DNA from: Polyangium mundeleinium
GTDB lineage: Bacteria > Myxococcota_A > Polyangia > Polyangiales > Polyangiaceae
NCBI RefSeq assembly: GCF_028369105.1
Contig: NZ_JAQNDO010000001.1
Location: 5,176,501 to 5,240,500, forward strand
Direction: 5' to 3'
DNA: 64,000 nucleotides
The notes below the pieces were generated by a model, which did not search any database, was not told the origin of the DNA, and saw only the letters and a list, made by a program, of their open reading frames with translations. Positions within the stretch are counted from its first letter, which is position 1; every line of letters begins with the position of its first letter. This document shows positions 25,773 through 33,263 of the stretch, in pieces. Both the position numbers and the translations under genes were made by a program.

Positions 25773-27113
25773 ATGCCGAAGAGGCGTCCCAGCGCCGCAG
25801 GTCGCGACCGACGAACAGGCCCGGATCGTCCTGGGCCAACGTGGATCCGCCGCCTCCTCGGGGTGGGTCTCGCCGCCGCCGCGGGGAGTTTCGCCGCGCC
25901 CGCGCGCGCCGCGCCCGGGGATGCGCAGGCGCAGAAGGGGATCGCGCTCGCCCGGAAGGGGGAGTGCGGGGACGCCGTCCCGCTGCTCGAAGAGGCCGAG
26001 GGCCTCCGCCACCGGCCCGAGACCGCGGTCGCGCTCGCGAGCTGTTACGAGATGGCGGCCGAGCTCCTCCAGGCGAGCGCCCTCTACGGCGTCGTCGCCG
26101 AGGAGCCGCCCGATCGGACCCACACCCGCGGCGACCGCGCGGCCATCCAGATGGCCAAGCGCAAGCTGCGCGAGATCGAGGACCGCATCCCCACGCTCAC
26201 CTTCGTGATCCCCAAAGGCTACGAGGGCGTCGTCGTCACGATCGACGGCGAGCCCCTCGAACAGCCGACCGAGCCGCAGAAGGTCGATCCCGGCGACGAG
26301 CTCGCGGTCGTGATGAAGGCCAAGGGCCGCAAGGAGCGCAAGGAGACGATCACCCTCGAAGAGCGCGAGCGCCGCGTCGTCACGCTCGACCTCGCGCCGC
26401 TCGGATCCTCCGCCACGCCCGGGCCCGTGGTCCCTTCGAAGGAGCCACGCCTCTGGCTCGGCGCGGCGTACCGCGGCTACGTCATCCCGCGTTTCGCCAT
26501 GAACATCTTCGGCGACGGCGGCCGCACCGTGATCGCGCCGGGCGGCGCGGTGAGCCTCGTTCGCCCCTCGGGCAACCTCGACATCACGTTCACCCTCGGG
26601 TACGCGGCCTTCTTCCTGCCGCCCACGCCCTTCAAGCCGCGCGGCACGCCCGACACCGAGTACGAGATCGTCTCTGCCGATCTCTCCTCCCTCCAGGCGT
26701 CGTTCGAGCTCGTATGGAATGTCCCGCTCGATCGCCAGCAGCGCGTCCGCTTCCGCATCGGCGGGGGCCTCGGCGTCGGCTACACCTTCCTCGGCGGCCT
26801 CTACCGCACGCAGGCGTATCCGCCCGGCTTTTTGCCCGCGGATCCGTACACGTACCGTCCTTGCACGGCGCCGAACGATCCGCCGGGCAGCTTCCGGTAC
26901 TGCAACCAGCTCGACAAGGACGTCGACCATTACGGCGGGTACGAAGAGCCGAGCTGGTTCTCCGGCGGCGTGCGGCCCCTCGTCTACCCGTGGGTCGTCT
27001 TGCCCCTGCTCGGCCTCTCGTTCCGTCCCACGCCGCGCGTCTCGATCGATCTCGACGTCGCGCCGACCCTCTCGGGGATCCTCACCGGCCTCGGCGTGCG
27101 CTTCGGGCTCTGA
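25773..27113 (+). CDS. Exported repeat/PEGA-like outer-membrane protein
   Basis: A 446-residue exported protein; ATG 25773 gives a signal peptide with a long basic n-region (RRLLGVGLAAAAGSFAAPARA). Residues of about 50-130 are TPR-like helices (QAQKGIALARKGECGDAVPLLEEAE). A small beta domain around residues 145-210 resembles a PEGA-like surface domain (LTFVIPKGYEGVVVTIDGEPL). The C-terminal 220 residues are predicted strands ending in an aromatic/Leu residue pattern (TGLGVRFGL), as in a beta barrel. This three-part layout is common in polyangial outer-membrane proteins. Its end overlaps the convergent protease gene by 32 bp. Confidence 0.78.
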   Translation: MPKRRPSAAGRDRRTGPDRPGPTWIRRLLGVGLAAAAGSFAAPARAAPGDAQAQKGIALARKGECGDAVPLLEEAEGLRHRPETAVALASCYEMAAELLQASALYGVVAEEPPDRTHTRGDRAAIQMAKRKLREIEDRIPTLTFVIPKGYEGVVVTIDGEPLEQPTEPQKVDPGDELAVVMKAKGRKERKETITLEERERRVVTLDLAPLGSSATPGPVVPSKEPRLWLGAAYRGYVIPRFAMNIFGDGGRTVIAPGGAVSLVRPSGNLDITFTLGYAAFFLPPTPFKPRGTPDTEYEIVSADLSSLQASFELVWNVPLDRQQRVRFRIGGGLGVGYTFLGGLYRTQAYPPGFLPADPYTYRPCTAPNDPPGSFRYCNQLDKDVDHYGGYEEPSWFSGGVRPLVYPWVVLPLLGLSFRPTPRVSIDLDVAPTLSGILTGLGVRFGL

Positions 27114-27996
27114 TCCTTCGAGCCCCAACGAACCCGAGCGCCACGAGCGCGAGCGTCGCGTGTCCCGCCTCGTTCGCGCCCGGCCCGCGTCCCACGCTGC
27201 AGTCGCCCTCCGTCTGCTTCGCCGCGCATTCCGGCGAGAAGCCGTGGCGGGGCAGGGGATTGCAGCGCGCCGTGTCGACCAGCTCCTCCGCGGGCGGATA
27301 CGCCTCGCAGATCGCCGCGATGTCGTCCGCCGCGAGCGTGCGCGGCAGCAGGCTACCCGACGTGTAGTTCGGCCACATCGTCGCGTTCGCGTCCTCGGCA
27401 TGCGCGAGCCCGAGGAAGTGCCCGGCTTCGTGCGTCATCACGGAGAGCAGATCGGTCTGCACCTCCTCGAGGTTGTCCGACGTCGTGAACGGGAAGCCGT
27501 GCGTGTTGACCTCGATGTCCGCGTCGTAGATCTCGCCCGTCCGCGTATCGAACGTCACGGTCGTCAGCGCGATGTTGTGCGGCCCATCCGGGTGTGTCCA
27601 CGTCGCGTCGCGGAACACCACCATGTTCGCGTTGCCTGCGTTCGAGTTGTACTCGACGCGGTTGCACAAGATGGGCCCGAGGTTCTGCACGTGGATGTTC
27701 GGCGGGCCGGGCAGCGCCGTCTCGCAGACCGGCTGCTCCCACGCCCGGAACGACTCCTCGACGACCGCCACGGCCAGCGGGTACGGCACCTCCTCGGAGG
27801 CCTCCACCTGCAGGCTCACGCCCACGCAAGGCCGCTTCCAGAGGAGCGGCTTGCAGGCCGGATCGTCCCACGGCGGCGGCCCGCAGAGCTGGCCCTCGGC
27901 GCACGTCGAGGCGCGGCAATAAGCGTATGCGTCCGAAGCGGCGCTCATCACGAGCGCCATCCCGATCGCGACGGCGAAGCGAGGCGTCGAGCGCAT
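27082..27996 (-). CDS. Matrixin-like zinc metalloprotease with MYXO-CTERM-like tail
   Basis: A 304-residue exported protease. The signal peptide is FAVAIGMALVMSAASDAYA. The metzincin zinc site HExxHxxGxxH is present exactly as HEAGHFLGLAH near residue 193, followed by a Met-turn candidate in ATMWPNY. Several Cys near the N-terminus (YCRASTCAEGQLCGPP) suggest disulfides. The C-terminus reads Cys, short linker, hydrophobic helix (GHATLALVALGFVG), Arg cluster. That is the layout of the MYXO-CTERM sorting signal, in which the Cys is the processing site for surface anchoring. ATG 27996 follows GGAGG and lies 17 bp after cyaY on the same strand. Confidence 0.85.
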   Translation of the reverse strand: MRSTPRFAVAIGMALVMSAASDAYAYCRASTCAEGQLCGPPPWDDPACKPLLWKRPCVGVSLQVEASEEVPYPLAVAVVEESFRAWEQPVCETALPGPPNIHVQNLGPILCNRVEYNSNAGNANMVVFRDATWTHPDGPHNIALTTVTFDTRTGEIYDADIEVNTHGFPFTTSDNLEEVQTDLLSVMTHEAGHFLGLAHAEDANATMWPNYTSGSLLPRTLAADDIAAICEAYPPAEELVDTARCNPLPRHGFSPECAAKQTEGDCSVGRGPGANEAGHATLALVALGFVGARRIRARSARRGR

Positions 27997-28013
27997 GGAG
28001 GCACCTCCCGCGC

Positions 28014-28349
28014 TCAGGGGGCGAGCTCGATCGTCCTACCGAGCTTGCGCGAAAGCACGGCCTGCACGGTCGCCCAGAACTCGGCGCCGTCCTTCGAGGC
28101 GTGCCAGCTCGCGCCGCCGGCGCGCGGGTCGAAGTGCCAGGCGTTCCGCTCGGCGGCCATCCAGATTTGCCGCGCCGCGCGGTGGCTGTTGATGACGTAC
28201 CGCGTTCCGTCCTGGAACTCGACCGTGAGGACCCCCATCTGCAGATCCACCTCGATCCCGTCCAGGTCGCCGAGCGCCCGTTCGAGCTTGCGCAGCGTGT
28301 CGTCCGCGGCCCGTTCGAAGTCCCGTTCCGAGATGCCCTCGGTGCTCAT
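28014..28349 (-). CDS. cyaY: Frataxin-like iron donor CyaY
   Basis: A 111-residue frataxin/CyaY protein, which binds iron and modulates iron-sulfur cluster assembly on IscS-IscU. The family pattern is clear: acidic first helix (DFERAADDTLRKLERALGDLDG), then GVLTVEFQDGTRYVINSHRAARQIWMAAE, then the aromatic strand AWHFD and the final helix KDGAEFWATVQAVLSRKLG. The length is normal. It is the first gene of a probable two-gene unit with the downstream protease (17-bp gap) and is divergent from the Ser/Thr kinase across 106 bp. No isc genes are next to it, although a glutaredoxin/BolA pair lies at 42.5-43.8 kb. Confidence 0.92.
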   Translation of the reverse strand: MSTEGISERDFERAADDTLRKLERALGDLDGIEVDLQMGVLTVEFQDGTRYVINSHRAARQIWMAAERNAWHFDPRAGGASWHASKDGAEFWATVQAVLSRKLGRTIELAP

Positions 28350-28455
28350 GGGTCGAACCTACCTCGGCCCAAGGCGACCGCCAAGCCGCCGCGCCCCGCT
28401 TTCGTTTGGCGTCCGGATTGACTAGGATGGCGTGCCACCCGAGGACGCCGCGCGC

Positions 28456-29985
28456 ATGCCGGAGAAGAAGAAGATCACCCCCGGCCTGGTCATTGCCGGC
28501 CGGTATAGTGTGATCCGGGAGATCGGCCGCGGCGCGGTCGGCTCCGTGCACCTCGTGCAGCACGTCCACACGGACGAACAGTTTGCCCTCAAACTGCTGC
28601 ACGACCCGGCCGCGGCGAGCCCCGAAAAGATCGCCCGCTTCCGCGTGGAAGCGCGCGCGCCGGCGCGGATCGACAGCGACCACGTGGTGCGTATCACGGA
28701 CGCCGACGTCGCGCCCGAGCTCAACGGCGCGCCCTTCTTCGTGATGGAGTACCTGCGCGGCCGCGACCTCGGCGCCGAGCTCGACATGCGCGGCCCGCTC
28801 CCCGCCCCCGAGGTCGTGCTCTACATGCGCCAGGCTGCACGCGCGCTCGACAAGGCGCACGCCCTCGGCATCGTCCATCGCGATCTCAAGCCGGAAAATC
28901 TCATCCTGATCGAGCGCGACGACGGCGTCCCTTGCATCAAGCTCGTCGACTTCGGCATCGCCAAGCTCACGGGGGACGCAGCAACGATCGCGCAGATCGT
29001 CTCGCGCACGCAGACCGGCCGCATCTTCGGCACGCCGCTCTTCATGTCGCCCGAGCAAGCCACAGGCCGCGTCTCGCTCGTCGGCGCCGCGACGGACGTG
29101 TGGGCCCTCGGCCTCGTCGCGAACCGTCTCCTCACCGGCCGTGATCACTTCGAGTCCGACACCGTCGCCGAGCTCATCGGCAAGATCGCATACGACCCCA
29201 TCCGTCCCCCGAGCGAGCTCGGGACCGTGCTCGGGCCGGCCTACGACGCCTGGTTCCTCCGCTGCTGCCACCGCGAGATCGGAAAGCGCTTCCGCTCGGC
29301 AGGCGAGGCCGTCACCGCACTCGCCGCAGCGCTCGGCGTCGAGGAGGGCGACGCGCTCATCGACGCCGTCATCTCCTCACGACGCGCGCTCGGCGGCATG
29401 GCGTACAGCGAGACCATGCGCGCGCCGCCCTCGTCGGGGCGTGACTCCATCGACATCCTCCTCGACGCCCTCGAGTCCAAGGGCCCGCCCGCTCCATCCG
29501 TGCCCGCGAGCACGGGCGCATTCCCCGCAATCAAGCCACCGCCCGTCCCCAAGCTCCCCGCCACGCTCTCGGATCCCGAGCTGCCCGCGCACCTGCGCCC
29601 GCCCCCGAGCACGACCGCCGTCACGACCTCCGCCGACGTCGTGGCGCGGCCGACCCTCGACATCCCACCCGCACCTCGCGCCTCGCGCGGCGCGCTCTTC
29701 GTCGGCCTCGCCATCGCTGCGGCGCTCGCGGCGGGCCTCGTGATCGGCCTCGGCTTCGTCGGATCGAGCAGCACCGACGACCCCCGCGCCACGACGAGCG
29801 CCGCGCCCGCAGCCTCGGGCCTCCCGTCGTCTGCCCGCGCAGGCGTCACGCCCCCGCCTTCGCCCTCTCGATCGACCGTCCTTCCGGCCTCCTCGGTCGC
29901 GCCAGCCCCCTCCGCCTCGGCCGCGCCCAGCGTCCTTCCTCGGGGCACCGTGCCCCGCAAGGATCCACTCTCCGGTCGTCATTAG
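28456..29985 (+). CDS. Membrane-anchored Ser/Thr protein kinase
   Basis: A 509-residue PknB-type kinase. The kinase domain covers about residues 12-290: glycine loop IGRGAVGSVHL, Lys in FALKLLHD, catalytic loop HRDLKPENLI, DFGIAKL, and activation-segment end GTPLFMSPEQATGR. A Pro/Ala linker follows, then one membrane helix at about residues 412-435 (ALFVGLAIAAALAAGLVIGL). A short Ser/Pro/Ala-rich tail, with no recognisable sensor domain, should lie outside the membrane. ATG 28456 is chosen over GTG 28432. The gene is divergent from cyaY. Repeat element A starts 25 nt after its stop. Confidence 0.92.
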   Translation: MPEKKKITPGLVIAGRYSVIREIGRGAVGSVHLVQHVHTDEQFALKLLHDPAAASPEKIARFRVEARAPARIDSDHVVRITDADVAPELNGAPFFVMEYLRGRDLGAELDMRGPLPAPEVVLYMRQAARALDKAHALGIVHRDLKPENLILIERDDGVPCIKLVDFGIAKLTGDAATIAQIVSRTQTGRIFGTPLFMSPEQATGRVSLVGAATDVWALGLVANRLLTGRDHFESDTVAELIGKIAYDPIRPPSELGTVLGPAYDAWFLRCCHREIGKRFRSAGEAVTALAAALGVEEGDALIDAVISSRRALGGMAYSETMRAPPSSGRDSIDILLDALESKGPPAPSVPASTGAFPAIKPPPVPKLPATLSDPELPAHLRPPPSTTAVTTSADVVARPTLDIPPAPRASRGALFVGLAIAAALAAGLVIGLGFVGSSSTDDPRATTSAAPAASGLPSSARAGVTPPPSPSRSTVLPASSVAPAPSASAAPSVLPRGTVPRKDPLSGRH

Positions 29986-30007
29986 TCGCGGTTTGGGTTG
30001 GGACGTC

Positions 30008-30132
30008 GCGCCGGGGCGCTGCCCCGGTCCCCGCGGGGGCTGTTCGCCCCTCGACCCGAACCAGGCACGGCCTGGACCGAGGGTGGAAGAACTGCGCGGT
30101 GCGCAGTTCTTCCAGCGGGCCCGTGGCAAGAC
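30008..30132 (+). repeat. Four-hairpin intergenic element, copy A
   Basis: Copy A of a five-member family. Its four consecutive stem-loops are: stem 1 at 30011-30027 (CCGGGGC, 3-nt loop, GCCCCGG); stem 2 at 30036-30050 (GGGGC, TGTTC loop); stem 3 at 30061-30075 (CCAGGC/GCCTGG); stem 4 at 30085-30113 (perfect 13 bp, GGAAGAACTGCGC with 3-nt loop). The tail ends in CAAGACCA. It begins 25 nt after the stop of the kinase gene and on the same strand. No open frame in it is coding. Confidence 0.9.
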
Positions 30133-30184
30133 CATGGAGGTGGGTCTCAAGCGGGCGGCGTGCACGGCGTGCGCGATGAGCGGA

Positions 30185-30471
30185 GGGGGTCGACACGAAG
30201 CGACCCCCTCGGTGCACGATGACCAGCAGGGGTCGACACGAAGCGACCCCCTCGGTGCACGATGACCAGCGGGGGTCGACACGAAGCGACCCCCTCGGCG
30301 TAGGATGACCAGCGGGTGTCGACGCGAAGCGACCGCCGCGGTGCACGAGGACCGGCGGGTGTCGACACGAAGCGACCGCCGCGGTGCACGAGGACCGGCG
30401 GGTGTCGACACGAAGCGACCGCCGTGGTGCACGAGGACCGGCGGGTGTCGACACGAGGCGACCCTCTCGGG
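30185..30471. repeat. 43-bp tandem repeat array 1, about seven copies
   Basis: The core GTCGAC recurs at 30189, 30232, 30275, 30318, 30361, 30404 and 30447, exactly 43 bp apart. Copies 1-3 form a perfect hairpin (GGGGGTCG, 8-nt loop ACACGAAG, CGACCCCC). Copies 4-7 are a second subtype in which the arms changed to GCGGGTGTCG and CGACCGCC, which still pair with a small bulge. The linker between hairpins contains GGTGCACGA. Since 43 is not a multiple of three, the array cannot encode a peptide repeat. It fills the space between element A and the symporter gene; with element A it accounts for all of 29986-30520. Confidence 0.93.
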
Positions 30472-30520
30472 AGCGATCTTCCAAGCATCGAACCGGCCCA
30501 TGCTCTAGGACTCGTTTCCG

Positions 30521-31924
30521 TTGAGCACCGATCGCCTCGTCACCCTCCTCGTCGTCGCTGGCTACCTCCTCGCGCTGATCCTCGCCGGCGCCTACGTCAC
30601 CCGGCGATCGAAGGGCTTTTCCGATTACGTCACAGGCGGCGGCAAGATCCCCGCGTGGATGCTTGCCCTCTCCTTCATGGCGAACTTCGTCAGTTCGAAC
30701 TCCTTCGTCGGCCATGCGGGCAAGAGCTTCGAGGTCGGCCTCGGCTGGTGTGTCGTCGGCGGCTTCCTCGTCGTCGCCTGCGTGCTCTCCTTCCACCTCT
30801 TCGCCCCGCGCTTCGCCGAATTCGCCCGGACGAACGGCGCCCTCACGCTCCCGGACTTTTTCGAACGCCGCTTCGGATCCCGCCCCCTCGCGGTCTTCGT
30901 CCAGTGGATCGTCGTGGTCACGACCCTGCTGTACGTCCTCGCCGTCTTGCGAGGCACGGCCCTCGTCGTCGCGTCGGGCCTCGGCCTCTCGTATTCCGCG
31001 GCCCTGCTCGTCGTGTACTTCGTCACGATCGTCTATTGCCTGCTCGGCGGCTTATGGGCGGATGTGCTCACGGACGTCGTGCAATCGGTCGTCCTCCTCG
31101 GCGGCGCGGTCCTGCTCTTCGTCGCGGTCCTCTCCGCCTCGCCCGAGCCCTCGGCGCCCGCGCCTCCGCCGATTCGCCCCCTCTCCATCGCGCAGCTCGT
31201 CGCCGTTGGCCTCTCGGGCGCGGTAAAACTCGTCGCCGACCCCAAGCAGGTCATGGTCTTTTATGCCTTCGGCGACGGCGCGCAGGCCCGCCGCTTCCGG
31301 CACTTCGCGCCCCTCCTGCTCCTCCTCGTCCTCGGCTGCCTCTTCCCCGTCGGCTACTTCGCGCGCTCGCTCGTCCCCTTCGTGCGTGACGTCGACGAGG
31401 TCGTCCCTCGCCTCGTCTTCGAGCGGGGCCTCCTCGGCGCGGCCTTTGGCCCCATCTTCCTCGTCGCGCTCCTCGCGGCCTCGATGTCCTCGCTCGACTC
31501 CGCTTTGCTCGTCGTCGCCTCGTGCCTCGAAAAACACGTCGTCGCGCCGCTCGTCCGACGCGAGCCGAGCGAGCGCCGCACCCGCGTGATCCTCTTCCTC
31601 GTCGCGACCCTCGTCCTCCTCCTCTCCTTCCGCCCCCTCGGCGACATCGTCTCCCTCTCGACCCTCGCGGGCGCCCTCCTCGGCGCCTCGCTCCTGCCCC
31701 TCCTTTGTGTGGGCCTCTTCGGCCCGCCGATTCCCCCGCGTGTCGCGCTCGTCTCCCTCACGCTCGGCCTCGTGGGAGCCCTCGCCGGCAAGTTCGGTCC
31801 GGGAGCGTTCGGCCTCCGTTCGCCCTGGCTCCAGGACATTTTCGTCGGCCTCCTCCTCGCGACCTTGCCCCTCGCCGTCCATTGGGTCCGTCGCCCCCGC
31901 GTCTCCGCTTCCGTTCCCGGCTGA
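30521..31924 (+). CDS. Sodium:solute symporter family protein
   Basis: A 467-residue integral membrane protein of the SSS family (LeuT fold, Na+-coupled uptake of sugars, amino acids or organic acids). About 12-13 hydrophobic helices are visible. The first helices carry the typical AYVTRRSKGFSDYVTGGGKIPAWMLALSFMANFVSS region, and the conserved Na2-site helix appears as LAASMSSLDSALLVVAS near residue 325. The start is TTG 30521, with AGGA 10 bases upstream. The substrate cannot be deduced; no catabolic genes adjoin it. The promoter must lie within or before the 43-bp repeat array. Confidence 0.88.
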   Translation: MSTDRLVTLLVVAGYLLALILAGAYVTRRSKGFSDYVTGGGKIPAWMLALSFMANFVSSNSFVGHAGKSFEVGLGWCVVGGFLVVACVLSFHLFAPRFAEFARTNGALTLPDFFERRFGSRPLAVFVQWIVVVTTLLYVLAVLRGTALVVASGLGLSYSAALLVVYFVTIVYCLLGGLWADVLTDVVQSVVLLGGAVLLFVAVLSASPEPSAPAPPPIRPLSIAQLVAVGLSGAVKLVADPKQVMVFYAFGDGAQARRFRHFAPLLLLLVLGCLFPVGYFARSLVPFVRDVDEVVPRLVFERGLLGAAFGPIFLVALLAASMSSLDSALLVVASCLEKHVVAPLVRREPSERRTRVILFLVATLVLLLSFRPLGDIVSLSTLAGALLGASLLPLLCVGLFGPPIPPRVALVSLTLGLVGALAGKFGPGAFGLRSPWLQDIFVGLLLATLPLAVHWVRRPRVSASVPG

Positions 31925-32095
31925 TGGGCCCTCCGGCCGCGACGCATGGACGCGTCGCGTGGACGAAGCCCCCTTTTTCGCGGACGTAGAGCACGCGCGG
32001 AAATGCGAGAAAAGCCGCAGAACCGCCGTGGAGTTTCCATTTTTTGCGGGTCAGACTCTTCCCCGGAACACCTGACTTCTTTCTGGGGGGCTTAC

Positions 32096-33058
32096 ATGGA
32101 CACGAATCGAGCATTCGTGGCGGGTGCCGTGCTCGTGGCATGGGGTGCGCTCGCCGCGTGTCATGGCTCGGATAGGATCGAACAGAGAACGGGCCCCGGG
32201 GGTGCGTCGGAGGAGATCACCACGAGCACCGGCGGCAGCGTCGGCGCCGCGACCGTGGGACCTGGCGGAGCCGGTGAAATGGGCGGCGCGGGAGGCGAAA
32301 CGAGCGGAACCGGCGCGGGCGGCTCCATCGGTGAAGGTGGAAGCGGAAGCGCCGGCGGAGGCGGAAGCGGAAGCGCCGGCGGAAGCGGAGGCGTCGCCGC
32401 CGGCGGAGGCGGAGGCGCTGGCGGAATCGATCCCACCGGCGGCGGCGGTTTCGGCAGCGCATCGGCCGGCTGCTCTGCCGATCTCGACTGCAATGACTTC
32501 ATCGACTGCACCCACGACAAATGCGTCGCCGGCGAATGCAACCATGGTCCGGACAGCGCGAAGTGCGCCGACGAAAAGATTTGCAACGGCGTGGAGACCT
32601 GCGACCCGCAGCTCGGCTGCACCAGCGGCGCGCCCGTGAATTGCGATGACGGCATCCCCTGCACCTACGACCTCTGCCACGACCCGACCGGCACCTGCGT
32701 CCATTACCCGCAGGACAACCTCTGCGACGACGGCACCTTCTGCGACGGCGTCGAGGTCTGCGATCCGCTCCAGGGCTGCATCGAGGGCACGCCCGTCACG
32801 TGCAATGACGGCATCCCCTGCACCAACGACGTCTGCGACGAGCTGCTCGACACCTGCAAAGGCATCCCGGACCCTTCCCTCTGCCCCTGCAACCAGACCT
32901 GCGATCCGAGCCAGGGCGGCTGCGGCGACTTCTGCAAGGTCGCGACCTGCCAGGGCGAGGTCTACGCCTGCGGGGATTGCGTCGACAACGACGGCGACTG
33001 CAAGACCGACACGGCCGACGAACAATGCCTCGACCCCTGCGACGACACCGAGCAATGA
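32096..33058 (+). CDS. Cys-rich repeat lipoprotein
   Basis: A 320-residue surface lipoprotein; ATG 32096 follows a GGGGGG Shine-Dalgarno-like run and starts a lipoprotein signal (VLVAWGALAAC). A Gly/Ser linker of about 100 residues follows. The C-terminal 190 residues are packed with Cys in repeated units of the form CDDGIPCTYDLC, ICNGVETCDP, FCDGVEVCDP and CNDGIPCTNDVC. This matches the Cys-rich repeat found in many myxobacterial extracellular proteins, and all Cys are probably in disulfides. The last unit contains Asp-rich DNDGDCKTD, reminiscent of a calcium loop. The longer upstream frame (from 31946) lacks a signal and is not used. Confidence 0.85.
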   Translation: MDTNRAFVAGAVLVAWGALAACHGSDRIEQRTGPGGASEEITTSTGGSVGAATVGPGGAGEMGGAGGETSGTGAGGSIGEGGSGSAGGGGSGSAGGSGGVAAGGGGGAGGIDPTGGGGFGSASAGCSADLDCNDFIDCTHDKCVAGECNHGPDSAKCADEKICNGVETCDPQLGCTSGAPVNCDDGIPCTYDLCHDPTGTCVHYPQDNLCDDGTFCDGVEVCDPLQGCIEGTPVTCNDGIPCTNDVCDELLDTCKGIPDPSLCPCNQTCDPSQGGCGDFCKVATCQGEVYACGDCVDNDGDCKTDTADEQCLDPCDDTEQ

Positions 33059-33102
33059 CGGCGCCGCGCCCCGCCGCTTGCGCAACCTGATCGAACGGCC
33101 TT

Positions 33103-33139
33103 GCGCGATCTGTGCAAGGGCCTCTTGCGCAGATCGCGC
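33103..33139. terminator. Strong 16-bp hairpin after the Cys-rich lipoprotein gene
   Basis: Left arm 33103-33118 (GCGCGATCTGTGCAAG) and right arm 33124-33139 pair over 16 positions with a single G-T wobble and a 5-nt loop. It starts 44 nt after the lipoprotein stop. There is no T run on either side, so it is an atypical intrinsic terminator or an RNA-stabilising 3' structure. The rest of the gap to the TonB receptor gene shows only that gene's Shine-Dalgarno sequence. Confidence 0.55.
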
Positions 33140-33263
33140 GCCGTGAAACCCACTCCGCTCATGATCGCCTTCGTTTCTCGCGAGAATGCCCTCCGCGCCC
33201 GTGTGGCACGGTCGCTGCTCTTCGGGCCGTCGAGCCCGCGGGGCGGGCTCGAGGGAGGTCCAC

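Noticed and set aside
30185-30471. CRISPR array
   Set aside because: The repeats are directly contiguous with no variable spacers, and no cas gene is present in the window.
29846-30796. Minus-strand frame with repeated GGRFVSTPAG units, looking like a peptide-repeat protein
   Set aside because: It is produced by reading through the 43-bp array. Since 43 is not divisible by three, successive copies are read in different frames, and the same pattern appears in other overlapping frames.
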